Below, in pieces: positions 51,435 through 59,807 of a stretch of DNA of 64,000 nt; within the stretch, counting starts at the first letter, position 1, and each line of letters begins with the position of its first letter. Location: NCBI RefSeq assembly GCF_035222375.1, contig NW_026946365.1, forward strand, positions 434,001-498,000, written 5' to 3'. The translations under genes were made by a program, and so were the position numbers. Source of the DNA: Podospora pseudocomata (Eukaryota > Ascomycota > Sordariomycetes > Sordariales > Podosporaceae). The notes beneath the pieces are model-generated. The model saw only the letters and a program-made list of their open reading frames with translations. It did no database searches and had not been told where the DNA came from.

Positions 51435-51583
51435 CGTCGTCGTGGTAGGTGGGGATGCGGCTTGTGTAAGGGGGGGGGAGTAATGAGGGTATTCAGAAAA
51501 GAGGGCTTCCAAGGCCCTAGAGGGAGTAACCAGCTCCTGATTGGTCGATTCTTCCTAGAAAAATATTTTTCAGGGAAAGGTTG

Positions 51584-51597
51584 ACCAAGTGTACGAG
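51584..51597. repeat. Right target-site duplication of the LINE (14 bp)
   Basis: accaagtgtacgag, the second copy of 45553-45566. Sequence after it resumes the original downstream flank of the sorting nexin gene. Confidence 0.9.
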
Positions 51598-51645
51598 TAA
51601 TGTGGTGAAATGCTTGTTGATGTTTAAGATGCCAGGATAGGATTA

Positions 51646-51698
51646 ACGTATATTATAAGCGAGTCGTACATATAAGCGAGTCGTACAGTCTCCACCAC
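51646..51698 (+). repeat. Left 53-bp TIR of the pogo-like element
   Basis: Starts acgtatattataagcgagtc; exact inverse of 52728-52780. It holds two tandem copies of ataagcgagtcgtac. Confidence 0.93.
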
Positions 51699-51744
51699 GA
51701 CGCGTCCTCCTTACACCTAACATCAATTTTTTCCACAACCCAAT

Positions 51745-52680
51745 ATGCCTCCTACTTCAAAGGAAGCCAGGATACTCTTAGCCCTTGAGGCTCTTCGAAT
51801 CAATGAAAAATTAAGCCTCCGAGCTGCAGCTAAGCTCTACAACGTACCAGCTATGACTCTCTCTAACCGACGCGCCGGCCGGCCTGCACGACGCGATATA
51901 ACACCCAATTCGAAAAAGCTGACTCAATCGGAAGAGGAAGCTATTGTCCTATATATTATTGAGCTATGTACGCGAGCTTTTCCACCAAGATTGCGTAGTG
52001 TAGAAGATATGGCCAACAAACTGCTACGCGTACGCGACGCGCCCCCTGTTGGCAAGCTCTGGGCACATAACTTCGTCAAACGCCAGCCACAGCTCCGTAC
52101 GCGTTTTAAGCGTAGATACGACTACCAGAGGGCTAAGTGGGAGGATCCAAAGGTCATTGCCGAGTGGTTTGCGCTCGTACGGAACACTAAGGCTAAGTAC
52201 GGTATTGTAGATGACGATATCTACAACTTCGACGAGACTGGGTTTATGATGGGTATTATCTTCGCGGGCATGGTAGTTACGACCTCGGACGGCCTTAGTA
52301 AGGCGAAACTAGCCCAGCCTGGTAACCGCGAATGGGCAACGGTAATCCAGGAGTTAATGCCCCTCGGTTGGGCCATTCCTCCTTTTATCATCTTGCCGCG
52401 CAGTACCACCTTGCCAACGAGGCACTAAGCAAGCGCAGGAGAGCCAAAAAACACGTGTGCGGCTTGAGGATCACTTACTGTGCAGGATGCACACGATCTA
52501 CTAGACCAGAAGGCCGTGGGTGGGGAGGCAGTGGAAGAAACGCAGCCGGATGGTAGTGGTGTAGGGGTGCTCGTACAAAGGTTCAATGCTGTGTTGTATG
52601 CGGCAAGCCTGGCCATAATGCACGTACTTGCCAGGAGGCTGTAGAATCGTCTGATTCGGCTGTTTCTGATGTAATTATAG
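51745..52680 (+). pseudogene. pogo/Fot1-like transposase, deleted within the DDE domain
   Basis: The open frame runs 51745-52428. The N-terminus has a Psq-type helix-turn-helix (ALRINEKLSLRAAAKLYNVP) and a CENP-B-type second HTH (about residues 60-130, with PPVGKLWAHNFVKRQP). The DDE domain begins at about 130 and keeps the first catalytic Asp in YNFDETGFMMG. After PPFIILPRS the sequence jumps; the rest of DDE, with the other two acidic residues, is missing. Downstream, in other frames and after a run of six A, come a basic stretch and a CCHC-type knuckle CCVCGKPGHNARTC near 52591-52632, ending at a stop near 52690. Known pogo proteins cut and paste at TA; this copy must be inactive. Confidence 0.88.
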
Positions 52681-52727
52681 TTGGTTTATAGTGCTGTTAT
52701 GTTGCAATTGAGGATAATTGTTGTAGG

Positions 52728-52780
52728 GTGGTGGAGACTGTACGACTCGCTTATATGTACGACTCGCTTATAATATACGT
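52728..52780 (-). repeat. Right 53-bp TIR of the pogo-like element
   Basis: Exact reverse complement of the left TIR; followed by the TA target duplication at 52781-52782. Confidence 0.93.
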
Positions 52781-52782
52781 TA

Positions 52783-52941
52783 TCGGTTATAATTAATGTC
52801 AGATGATTGGTGGCGGGCTGGACGGAATGATTACTGGTTCTGATACCACCTTGAGAGTTATGCGATGAGAAATAACACACCTGTTGGGATGGGCTTGTGC
52901 CATCTTTTGTGTTTTGCTTATGAAAGTAGTTCTTTTAATAC
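52783..52941 (-). other. Original intergenic flank, possibly with an old LTR/PBS fragment
   Basis: This short segment between two transposons reads, on the minus strand, ...ataactctcaag then gtggtatcagaacc (52836-52849). It resembles an LTR end (CA) followed by the tRNA-iMet primer site TGGTATCAGA common in copia elements. On the plus strand the would-be LTR begins TGAGAGTTATG. No coding remnant follows, so this is tentative. Confidence 0.25.
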
Positions 52942-52946
52942 ACATT
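52942..52946. repeat. Left 5-bp target duplication of the copia element
   Basis: acatt, repeated at 59372-59376 just after the 3' LTR. Confidence 0.9.
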
Positions 52947-53483
52947 TGTTAATGTGTGGCACATAATAGGTGCCAGGTAAGACTCAGGTGTTGAGGTACT
53001 GGGAAGGTCTAACTTCTTCCCTACAAACCTACCCGGGAGACATCAAAGGAAGGTTTGTCAGCTGTCGAAGGATATCGAAGTCCATAGAACATTAGCTATA
53101 CCATCCATAGCTTAGTTGTCCCACAGAATACCTTGCTACTCTATGGGGCCCAGTGCCCCACAGAGCCTGCTGGAAGGCCAGCACACTTATATAAGTAGAC
53201 CTCTCCTCTCCTCTCAATCCTGTATATAGAATAAGCATAAGCAAGAATATAAGCCAATGACATACATGCACTAAAAGCCTCTGTATTAGACTACGTACAA
53301 GCACTCAAAGCCTCTGTACTGTGGCGTCTTGCCCACTGTGATAACAGTGGTCTTGCTTCCTTCAGCACTGCTGTCGTATCCCCTTTTTCTCCAGCTTCCG
53401 CTACGCACTGCTACAAGCGCATAGTTCGCTGTAGCTCCCCTGTAGGTACTGTATTACAGACCTATAGGGCAACGCAGCAAACA
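52947..53483 (+). repeat. 5' LTR of the copia element
   Basis: 537 bp, starting TGTTAATG and ending CAACGCAGCAAACA. A TATA box (ttatataag, 53188-53196) marks the likely U3/R promoter, followed by a CTCTCCTCTC pyrimidine initiator-like tract. Confidence 0.95.
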
Positions 53484-53495
53484 GGTTATGAGCCC
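53484..53495 (+). promoter_or_regulatory. Primer-binding site matching the tRNA-iMet anticodon arm
   Basis: ggttatgagccc begins at the first base after the 5' LTR. It is the exact complement of GGGCTCATAACC, the conserved anticodon stem-loop of eukaryotic initiator tRNA-Met. Drosophila copia-type elements prime from a half-tRNA cleaved in the anticodon loop; the same mechanism is inferred here. Confidence 0.75.
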
Positions 53496-56400
53496 GGGTA
53501 ACTAAACGGCCCGGAAGCCAACTTACCGACCTCCGATTCCACTGCCTACTCGCTGGCAGCTCGCAGGTGCTGCATGACAGTATCCACCCATCACCGATTA
53601 GCGCCTCCGCGACCAAATCGACGACTTATAGCACTGAACTTCAGGCTATTCCATTGCAACCTTTCTAACCATGGTTGAACACGTTGATCAACCTATGGAC
53701 CACCCGACTGGCGCTGCCTCAGCGCCTCCAAACCCAAGCCTGCAAGGCCTACAGGCTCAAATCAATGCCCTCGAGAACCGGCTTCAGCAAGTGATTTCAC
53801 TGCTTGAACGCAACTTAGTGGCTGAACAACAACAGCCGCAGCCACCTCCTCAACCCCCCGCGCTTACTCCTGAGCCCCCTACATTTACAGGGCTCTCAGG
53901 ACACTCAGCAATAGACTTCAGCGCTCTTACGACGAAAGAGCTAGCTAAACAGTCCCTTCACCTTACTGAAAAACAGCGCCTTTCAGGGCCTGAGAACTAC
54001 CAACAGTGGTACCAGGCTATCTCGATTCAGTTCAGGGCACTACAAATCCCTGACTTTCTAGAGGACCCAGACCGGATCAGTGGTCTACTTACTGATCCAC
54101 AAAAGGCTGCCCTGCTCTTGACCCTCCGAAATACACTGAGGGAGGGACCACTTTCCACCATCGCCTTCGAGACCGACCCCGCCGTGGCTTATAAACGCCT
54201 GAGAGTACAGTACGCTCCTACCCAGCCAGTGCTCCGAGACTCCCTATATAGGGAATACCACGACCTGAGATTCGACGGATCAACCAGCATTGTGGACTTC
54301 AATGCCAAATTCAACACTCTCGCAGTCCGGCTCAGCGCACTAGGCGTTAAAATAGCTGAGATTGATCAAATCAACCACTACTTCAACATACTTGAAGGCC
54401 ATTTCTCTCAGTGGGCAGAGCGCTGCAGAGGCCTACTACGGCAAGAACAGTGGCTCTACAATACAGAAGGCAAGCCTACTAAGCTAAGCCTACTGTACTT
54501 CCAAGAGGACTTACTAGCTGAGACTCGCAACACGGCCTCAACCACCTCACAGCGGCTCTCAGCACTGCAAGCTGATTATAAGCGCAATCGCAGGCCTAAC
54601 CATAGGACTAGCAATAGCAACCAGAACTCTCAAACTTCTACCGAGAAAGATGAGAGCCCTGAGTCCTCAAACCAACCCACTGGCCAGCTCACCAATCCAA
54701 AGAGCAAGCGGCGAGGGCAACAACGAAGTCAACAACGAGGCCAAAGACCTAAGAAGGAACCCCAGGAAGAGGCCTTCAACACTGAAGATGTGGAAAATCC
54801 CACTGAAAACTCAGCCACCAATGACGCCTTCACCATAGGCTACAACCTCGAGTTTGGCACCATATTCAACAGCAACACCGCTGAGGAATATAGCGATCCA
54901 GAGCCACCTGAGAGCTCTGATTTCACTCATTACAGTCACAAATCCTCCAACCAGTGGCTCTTTGACACAGGGTCTACAGTGCACATCTGCAATAACAAAG
55001 CCCTCTTCACAGACCTACAGCTCTCTTCATCACTAGGAACCGTAGGTACAGGTGGTGGTCCTGTCAAGCCACAGGGCATAGGCACTGTGAGAGTTGGATT
55101 CCTCACCGGGTTCAAGGACGATGGCAAAGCAGTCTACAGTTCTGTCACTCTTCAAAAGACTCTCTACATTCCAGGCTTCCCACTAAATATAGTGAGTGGC
55201 TACAGGCTTTATGCCTCAGGGGGCATAATGATAAAAGAAAAGCTGTATACGGCCTCTCGGAAGCTATTAGCACTGCTAAACTTCCAGAAAAACGGCTTCT
55301 TCTTCACCACCAAAGGCGCAAACAGCGTCAAAACTGCCTCTCATCAACCACTAGTCTATGGGTCTACGTGGCACTGTTATACCACTGAGGACAGTAATGA
55401 CAGTGAGGCTCGAGAAGCCCCTGAACTCCTGAACACCTCTGAAAACTCAGAACTTCTAGAGGGGGTATCAGAGCCATCGGTGGCTCCCACATCCACCACT
55501 GCGCTGAAGAAACCCTCTGAAGCGCTGATCCAGGCCGCCCAGCTCTGGCATGTCAGACTAGGGCATATCGGCCTAGACCTTCTGAGAAAAACTGCCTTGA
55601 TTACCAAAGGCATGCCCAACTTCCAGATGATACGCCCTGAAGACTTGGCCTGCAGAAGCTGTGATGCAGCAAATATGCTGCGGAAACCTTCTAAGCGACC
55701 CATAACTGATCCACCACTGGCCCTAGGTCGGCTAGAGGGGGATATTTTGTTATCCGCCCTACGCCACTGAATAACAGACCTTATGGTCTTATTCTAGTGG
55801 ATCGGAAGACCCGCTTCAGGATGATAAGGCTTCTGAAATCCAAAGATGAAGCTGCTACACAAGCTCGGTCCACTATAGAAGCATTATACAACACGTATAA
55901 GCGGTACCCAGCCCAGTTTCACTATGACGGAGGCAAGGAAATGAGAGCCTTGCTGCCTTACCTCGCTGAAAAGGCATTACCTTCAGCGAATCAAGCCCCC
56001 TACGCTCACCACCAAAACGGCCTAGCAGAACGGTCAATACGGGTGGTCTTGGACCGCCTCAGAGCTACTCTCATAGCCTCTGAGCTTCCTCCAACTCTCT
56101 GGTGCTATATTATAGGCCCTATCGTAGAGTTGATTAACCGCACTGCGAATTCCACTCGGGAGCTCACCCCTTACCAGCTCTTCCTTGACGAACTGGTGCC
56201 CTCTCAAGCACCACACGTCCCTGACCTTCAACACTACAGAGCTATTGGCACTGAAGTCACAGTGCTCATACCCCCTGAGAAGCGTCCTACGGGGCAGAAG
56301 CTGCTACCCAGAGGCACCAAAGGACGGCTACTAGCAGTCCTAGGGCACCAAACCTACCTAGTGTGGCTCGGCCAACGACAGGTAGTTCAAACTCCCTTCG

Positions 56401-58243
56401 TCAAATTCTACGAGGACTTCAGGTCTCACCTACAAGGCCCTCGGAGTCCTACAAGCACCTTGCAGCTCCCTGAAGCTGAGGAGGCTGAAGAGCTCACAGC
56501 ACCTTCCACAGAGGAAGAATTATCCTCTGTACCTACAGCACCTTCCAGGTCTACCAGCATTGAAATCCACCTACCACAAGCTTCCAAAAGCAAAAAGAAG
56601 AATATCAAGCAGTGGATGACGACGATGCTATGGATACCACTGAATTGGTAACTTACTTAGCTACCAATGCTGCTGCTGCAGTGGCTACCACCAACCACAC
56701 TTCAGAGCCCAATACCTTCAAGCAAGCTCTAAAGCACCCACTGAAGGAGCATTGGCTAAAGGCCACCTTCAATGAGCTACAACAGCTACTAGCCACCAAG
56801 ACCTTTTACTTCGTCAAGCGCTCTAGGGCATTTAAACGCCCTATCACCAGCCGCTGGGTTTTCAAGGAAAAGAAGGACTCCCAGGGCCGAACTACTAAGT
56901 TCAAAGCTCGGCTAGTGGTGAGAGGCTTCCAACAAGTCCCTGGAACTGATTTCTCAGAAACCTTTTGCCACCACTGCAGCACCACCTACCTGGAGGGTAA
57001 TACTGGCTATTGCAGCCGTTGAGGACCTTGAAGTCGAACAAATCGATTTTATAGGAGCCTTTTTGAATTCAGGCATAGATTTCGATATATATATTGAAAT
57101 CCCAGAAGGCCTATACGAATTCAGCATCAGCAGTGAAGCTGCCATAACACTGCTAAAACAACACGGTTGGGATCCTCTGAAGATCAAGTTGTACTGCTGA
57201 AGAAGTCTCTATACGGCTTGAAGCAAGCTCCCTATCTCTGGCAACAGCAGGTAGCCGGTCTAGCCAAAAGCTTAGGTTTCCGACCTCTGACCTCTGATTC
57301 GGCCATCTACCACAATGCAAAGGATGGCATCTTCATCGTCAGCCACGTAGATGACTGTCTCCTAGTTGGGCCTTCTATTCAGAAGATCCAAGCTTTGAAG
57401 CAAGGCCTAGCCAAAGCCTACGATATTGAAGATCTAGGCCCAGCCAAATTCTTCCTAGGTGTTCAAATTGAACGAGACAGGACCAACCGCCAGCTGTGGC
57501 TTCACCAAAGAGCCTATATTACAGAGGCTATTCAACACTTCGGCCTCAGCACCCATGGGCCCGCAATACCGCTCTCTCCAGGACTCACTGGTACTGAAAC
57601 ACCATCACAACCACTGAGCAAGGCAGACCAGAAGCTATATCAACGCCTTATAGGCACTGCAACTTACGCCATGACTCAAACCAGAGTTGATATAGCGCAT
57701 TCCATTCAGTGGCTCTCACGGCACCTACAGCAGCCAACAGTAGCCCACTTGAAGGCAGCCAAGAAGCTCCTCAGCTACCTATACAGCACTGCCGAATACG
57801 CCATTACCTATGGTACCTCAAGGAACACACAGCCCATAGGGTACACTGATAGTGATTTTGCAGGCTGCAAGACCACTGCCCGCTCAACGTACGGCTACGT
57901 ATTCCTCATCAGTGGAGGCCCAGTAAGCTGGAAATCCAAGCGAGCCTCAACAGTGGCTTACAGCACCCTCGAGGCTGAATATACTGCACTCATAGAAGGT
58001 AACCGAGAGGCATTGTGGCTACGAGGCTTGTTCAGTGAGATACAGCGCCCACTCCAGATACCTACTCCCCTGAAATCAGACAACCAAGGTGCTATAGAGA
58101 CTGCTTACAACCCCAAGCACCACAGCCGAACTAAGCACACCCTCTTGAAATTCCAAGGCGTAAGAGAGAGTGTTTCAGCAGGCAACATCACTATATCCTT
58201 TGTCTCTACAGAGGATATGGCTGCTGATGGGCTAACAAAGGCT

Positions 58244-58248
58244 CTAAC
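58244..58248. repeat. Left 5-bp target duplication of the nested element
   Basis: ctaac, repeated at 58726-58730. Removing the insert plus one copy rejoins the copia RNase H frame. Confidence 0.85.
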
Positions 58249-58376
58249 TGTCACGGCAGGGCAGACCACTGCGCCAAACCTGTTGTGATTGCTATCAAAA
58301 GCTACAAGTGAGCCAAGCTTCCTGGCTTGGCTCGCTCCAGTGGTATATATATGGTGACGCCGCCACAGCCGTCACA
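58249..58376 (+). repeat. Left 128-bp terminal repeat of the TRIM-like element
   Basis: Identical base for base to 58598-58725. TG...CA ends with a 9-bp imperfect inverted terminus (TGTCACGGC / GCCGTCACA). Contains tggtatatatatggtgacgc. Confidence 0.9.
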
Positions 58377-58597
58377 TCATCCCCCCGACGAGAGCCCCGC
58401 GAGCTGCTGCTCCAGCGAGGCCTTCGAGTGCCATTTATCATCGAGAAGAGGGCATATATATGGTAACTGAAAGTCCTACCACTCCATATACCCGAGCGCG
58501 GTCTTCCCGGCAGCAAGCTCCAGAGTACATGCAAAGCGGGCTCAGACTTTCCAAGAGCGTGGCTCGAACCCACGCTCCCGTGCAAGCTTGGCTCAAA
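58377..58597. other. Interior of the TRIM-like element
   Basis: 221 bp without a meaningful open frame. It includes a second gcatatatatggtaac motif (from about 58454) and a perfect 8-bp hairpin gagcgtgg...ccacgctc around ctcgaac (58556-58578). Confidence 0.7.
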
Positions 58598-58725
58598 TGT
58601 CACGGCAGGGCAGACCACTGCGCCAAACCTGTTGTGATTGCTATCAAAAGCTACAAGTGAGCCAAGCTTCCTGGCTTGGCTCGCTCCAGTGGTATATATA
58701 TGGTGACGCCGCCACAGCCGTCACA
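58598..58725 (+). repeat. Right 128-bp terminal repeat of the TRIM-like element
   Basis: Exact copy of 58249-58376, followed directly by the ctaac target duplication (58726-58730). Confidence 0.9.
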
Positions 58726-58730
58726 CTAAC
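58726..58730. repeat. Right 5-bp target duplication of the nested element
   Basis: ctaac; the second copy of 58244-58248. Confidence 0.85.
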
Positions 58731-58824
58731 AGCTCCTAAGTTCCAGCGCTTCCTACAGCTGCTGAACTACTCTAAGCCCTACAGTTTAAAGCTGTAGAGG
58801 GGGCTCAGTGGCACCTATAAAGCC

Positions 58825-58834
58825 ACAGAGGGGG
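58825..58834 (+). promoter_or_regulatory. Polypurine tract before the copia 3' LTR
   Basis: acagaggggg-type purine run ending exactly at the first base of the 3' LTR; the expected plus-strand primer for LTR retrotransposons. A similar run (tagagggggc) lies about 35 bp upstream. Confidence 0.6.
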
Positions 58835-59371
58835 TGTTAATGTGTGGCACATAATAGGTGCCAGGTAAGACTCAGGTGTTGAGGTACTGGGAAGGTCTAA
58901 CTTCTTCCTACAAACCTACCCGGGAGACATCAAAGGAAGGTTTGTCAGCTGTCGAAGGATATCGAAGTCCATAGAACATTAGCTATACCATCCATAGCTT
59001 AGTTGTCCCACAGAATACCTTGCTACTCTATGGGGCCCAGTGCCCCACAGAGCCTGCTGGAAGGCCAGCACACTTATATAAAGTAGACCTCTCCTCTCCT
59101 CTCAATCCTGTATATAGAATAAGCATAAGCAAGAATATAAGCCAATGACATACATGCACTAAAAGCCTCTGTATTAGACTACGTACAAGCACTCAAAGCC
59201 TCTGTACTGTGGCGTCTTGCCCACTGTGATAACAGTGGTCTTGCTTCCTTCAGCACTGCTGTCGTATCCCCTTTTTCTCCAGCTTCCGCTACGCACTGCT
59301 ACAAGCGCATAGTTCGCTGTAGCTCCCCTGTAGGTACTGTATTACAGACCTATAGGGCAACGCAGCAAACA
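58835..59371 (+). repeat. 3' LTR of the copia element
   Basis: 537 bp, nearly identical to the 5' LTR: one c lost in the cttccctac tract and one a gained in tatataagtag. No substitutions were noticed. Confidence 0.95.
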
Positions 59372-59376
59372 ACATT
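59372..59376. repeat. Right 5-bp target duplication of the copia element
   Basis: acatt; the second copy of 52942-52946. Confidence 0.9.
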
Positions 59377-59807
59377 TATCGGAGGTTTTGATTACAATTG
59401 AGTTTGACTTGGGGTGGTTTTGATGTGTAAGTCCAAATCTAGCTAGGTCCGAGACATGTGGCCCAAGCGTCGGCGTCTGTAACCGAGCTGCCCATAATGG
59501 TAACCTGGCCTTATGTAAGCATGCATTTCGATCACATCTACGACTACCTGCTCTTGTCGATGATCACCTGGCAGTCTCACTCACACGTCTGATGACACTG
59601 GTTCCAAGTTTTTTTTTTGAATCTCATAAAACAAAATCTCACACAATATCATCGGACTTCTCACTCGCTCAAATCCAACGGTGGAAGCCAATGTTCTAAA
59701 TTGCTCCTTAGCCGCTCGCATCTGGCATTCGCAGCGATCTTGGCTTACGGCATCACAAGCCTACAGCACTACGTACAAACAGCGCTACAGAGCGAAATTC
59801 CAACATC
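59377..59807. promoter_or_regulatory. 5' flank of the TMEM19-like gene
   Basis: 431 bp between the copia target duplication and the ATG. It includes a T9 run at about 59611-59619. The copia element thus sits in, or just upstream of, the promoter. No other feature recognised. Confidence 0.45.

Larger units (their letters stand above)
45567..51583 (-). mobile_element. Full-length Tad-like LINE retrotransposon
   Basis: A 6017-bp minus-strand non-LTR element bounded by a 14-bp target duplication. In element sense it begins near 51583, carries a gag-like ORF1 with three CCHC knuckles, then APE-type endonuclease, reverse transcriptase (YADD at 47560-47571) and RNase H, and ends in a (CT)n tail instead of poly(A). 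Gag knuckles plus APE, RT and RNase H in this order are typical of the Tad1/I group of fungal LINEs. The element is GC-rich with few in-frame stops, so it has not been visibly RIPed. Its coding sequence is broken by at least eight frameshifts, several beside G or C runs. Confidence 0.93.
51646..52780 (+). mobile_element. Internally deleted pogo/Fot1-like DNA transposon
   Basis: A 1135-bp element with perfect 53-bp terminal inverted repeats (51646-51698 and 52728-52780), flanked on both sides by TA (51644-51645 and 52781-52782), the pogo/Tc1-mariner target. Each TIR contains a tandem pair of ataagcgagtcgtac units, a likely transposase-binding arrangement. The interior encodes the first 220 residues of a pogo-type transposase and then jumps to its extreme C-terminus, so it is a non-autonomous deletion derivative. 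Perfect TIRs suggest it was mobilised fairly recently by a complete copy elsewhere. Confidence 0.92.
58249..58725. mobile_element. Miniature terminal-repeat retrotransposon (TRIM-like), 477 bp, nested in copia
   Basis: Two identical 128-bp direct terminal repeats (58249-58376 and 58598-58725), each starting TGTCACGGC and ending GCCGTCACA, flank a 221-bp non-coding interior. A 5-bp target duplication (ctaac) lies outside. TG...CA repeat ends and a 5-bp duplication are the hallmarks of LTR-integrase insertion. With no coding capacity this is a TRIM-like, non-autonomous element. Each repeat has a TATA-like tatatatatgg and a 9-bp-stem hairpin (58310-58333 in the left copy). I could not identify a convincing tRNA primer site or polypurine tract, which weakens the TRIM reading. 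Pol III-like boxes on the minus strand offer a SINE-related alternative. Confidence 0.75.
53671..58797 (+). pseudogene. copia gag-pol, frameshifted and interrupted by a nested insertion
   Basis: ATG at 53671 opens a 699-codon frame. It holds a coiled-coil N-terminus (LQGLQAQINALENRLQQVIS), the copia gag core (YQQWYQAISIQFRAL...RLRVQYAPT), a basic Gln/Arg-rich stretch with no CCHC knuckle, the protease (WLFDTGSTVHICNN) and the integrase HHCC zinc region (WHVRLGHIGLDLL...CRSC). A shift at a G5 run near 55737 moves the integrase core (LVDRKTRF, FHYDGGKE, HHQNGLAERSIR) to another frame. Further shifts lie near 56620, 56970 and 57165. RT continues with KSLYGLKQAPYLW and SHVDDCLLVG, then RNase H (YTDSDFAGC, TLEAEYTAL, SDNQGA). 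The last 20 codons are cut off at 58248 by the nested element; the original stop is at 58795-58797. Confidence 0.9.
52947..59371 (+). mobile_element. Ty1/copia LTR retrotransposon carrying a nested element
   Basis: 6425 bp with two 537-bp LTRs (TGTTAATG...GCAAACA), a 5-bp target duplication (acatt), a primer site directly after the 5' LTR and a short purine tract before the 3' LTR. Pol order is gag, protease, integrase, RT, RNase H, which defines the copia superfamily. The LTRs differ by only two single-base indels (one c fewer near 58907 and one a more near 59081 in the 3' copy), indicating a recent insertion. The pol frame nevertheless has about four shifts, and a 477-bp element is inserted near its 3' end (58249-58725). 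Confidence 0.95.

Noticed and set aside
45567-59371. All transposon frameshifts being sequencing error
   Set aside because: Unique genes in the same sequence (PKS, sorting nexin, DPB2) are free of frameshifts, so a general error rate cannot explain them. Copy-specific consensus errors remain possible and are noted in the findings.
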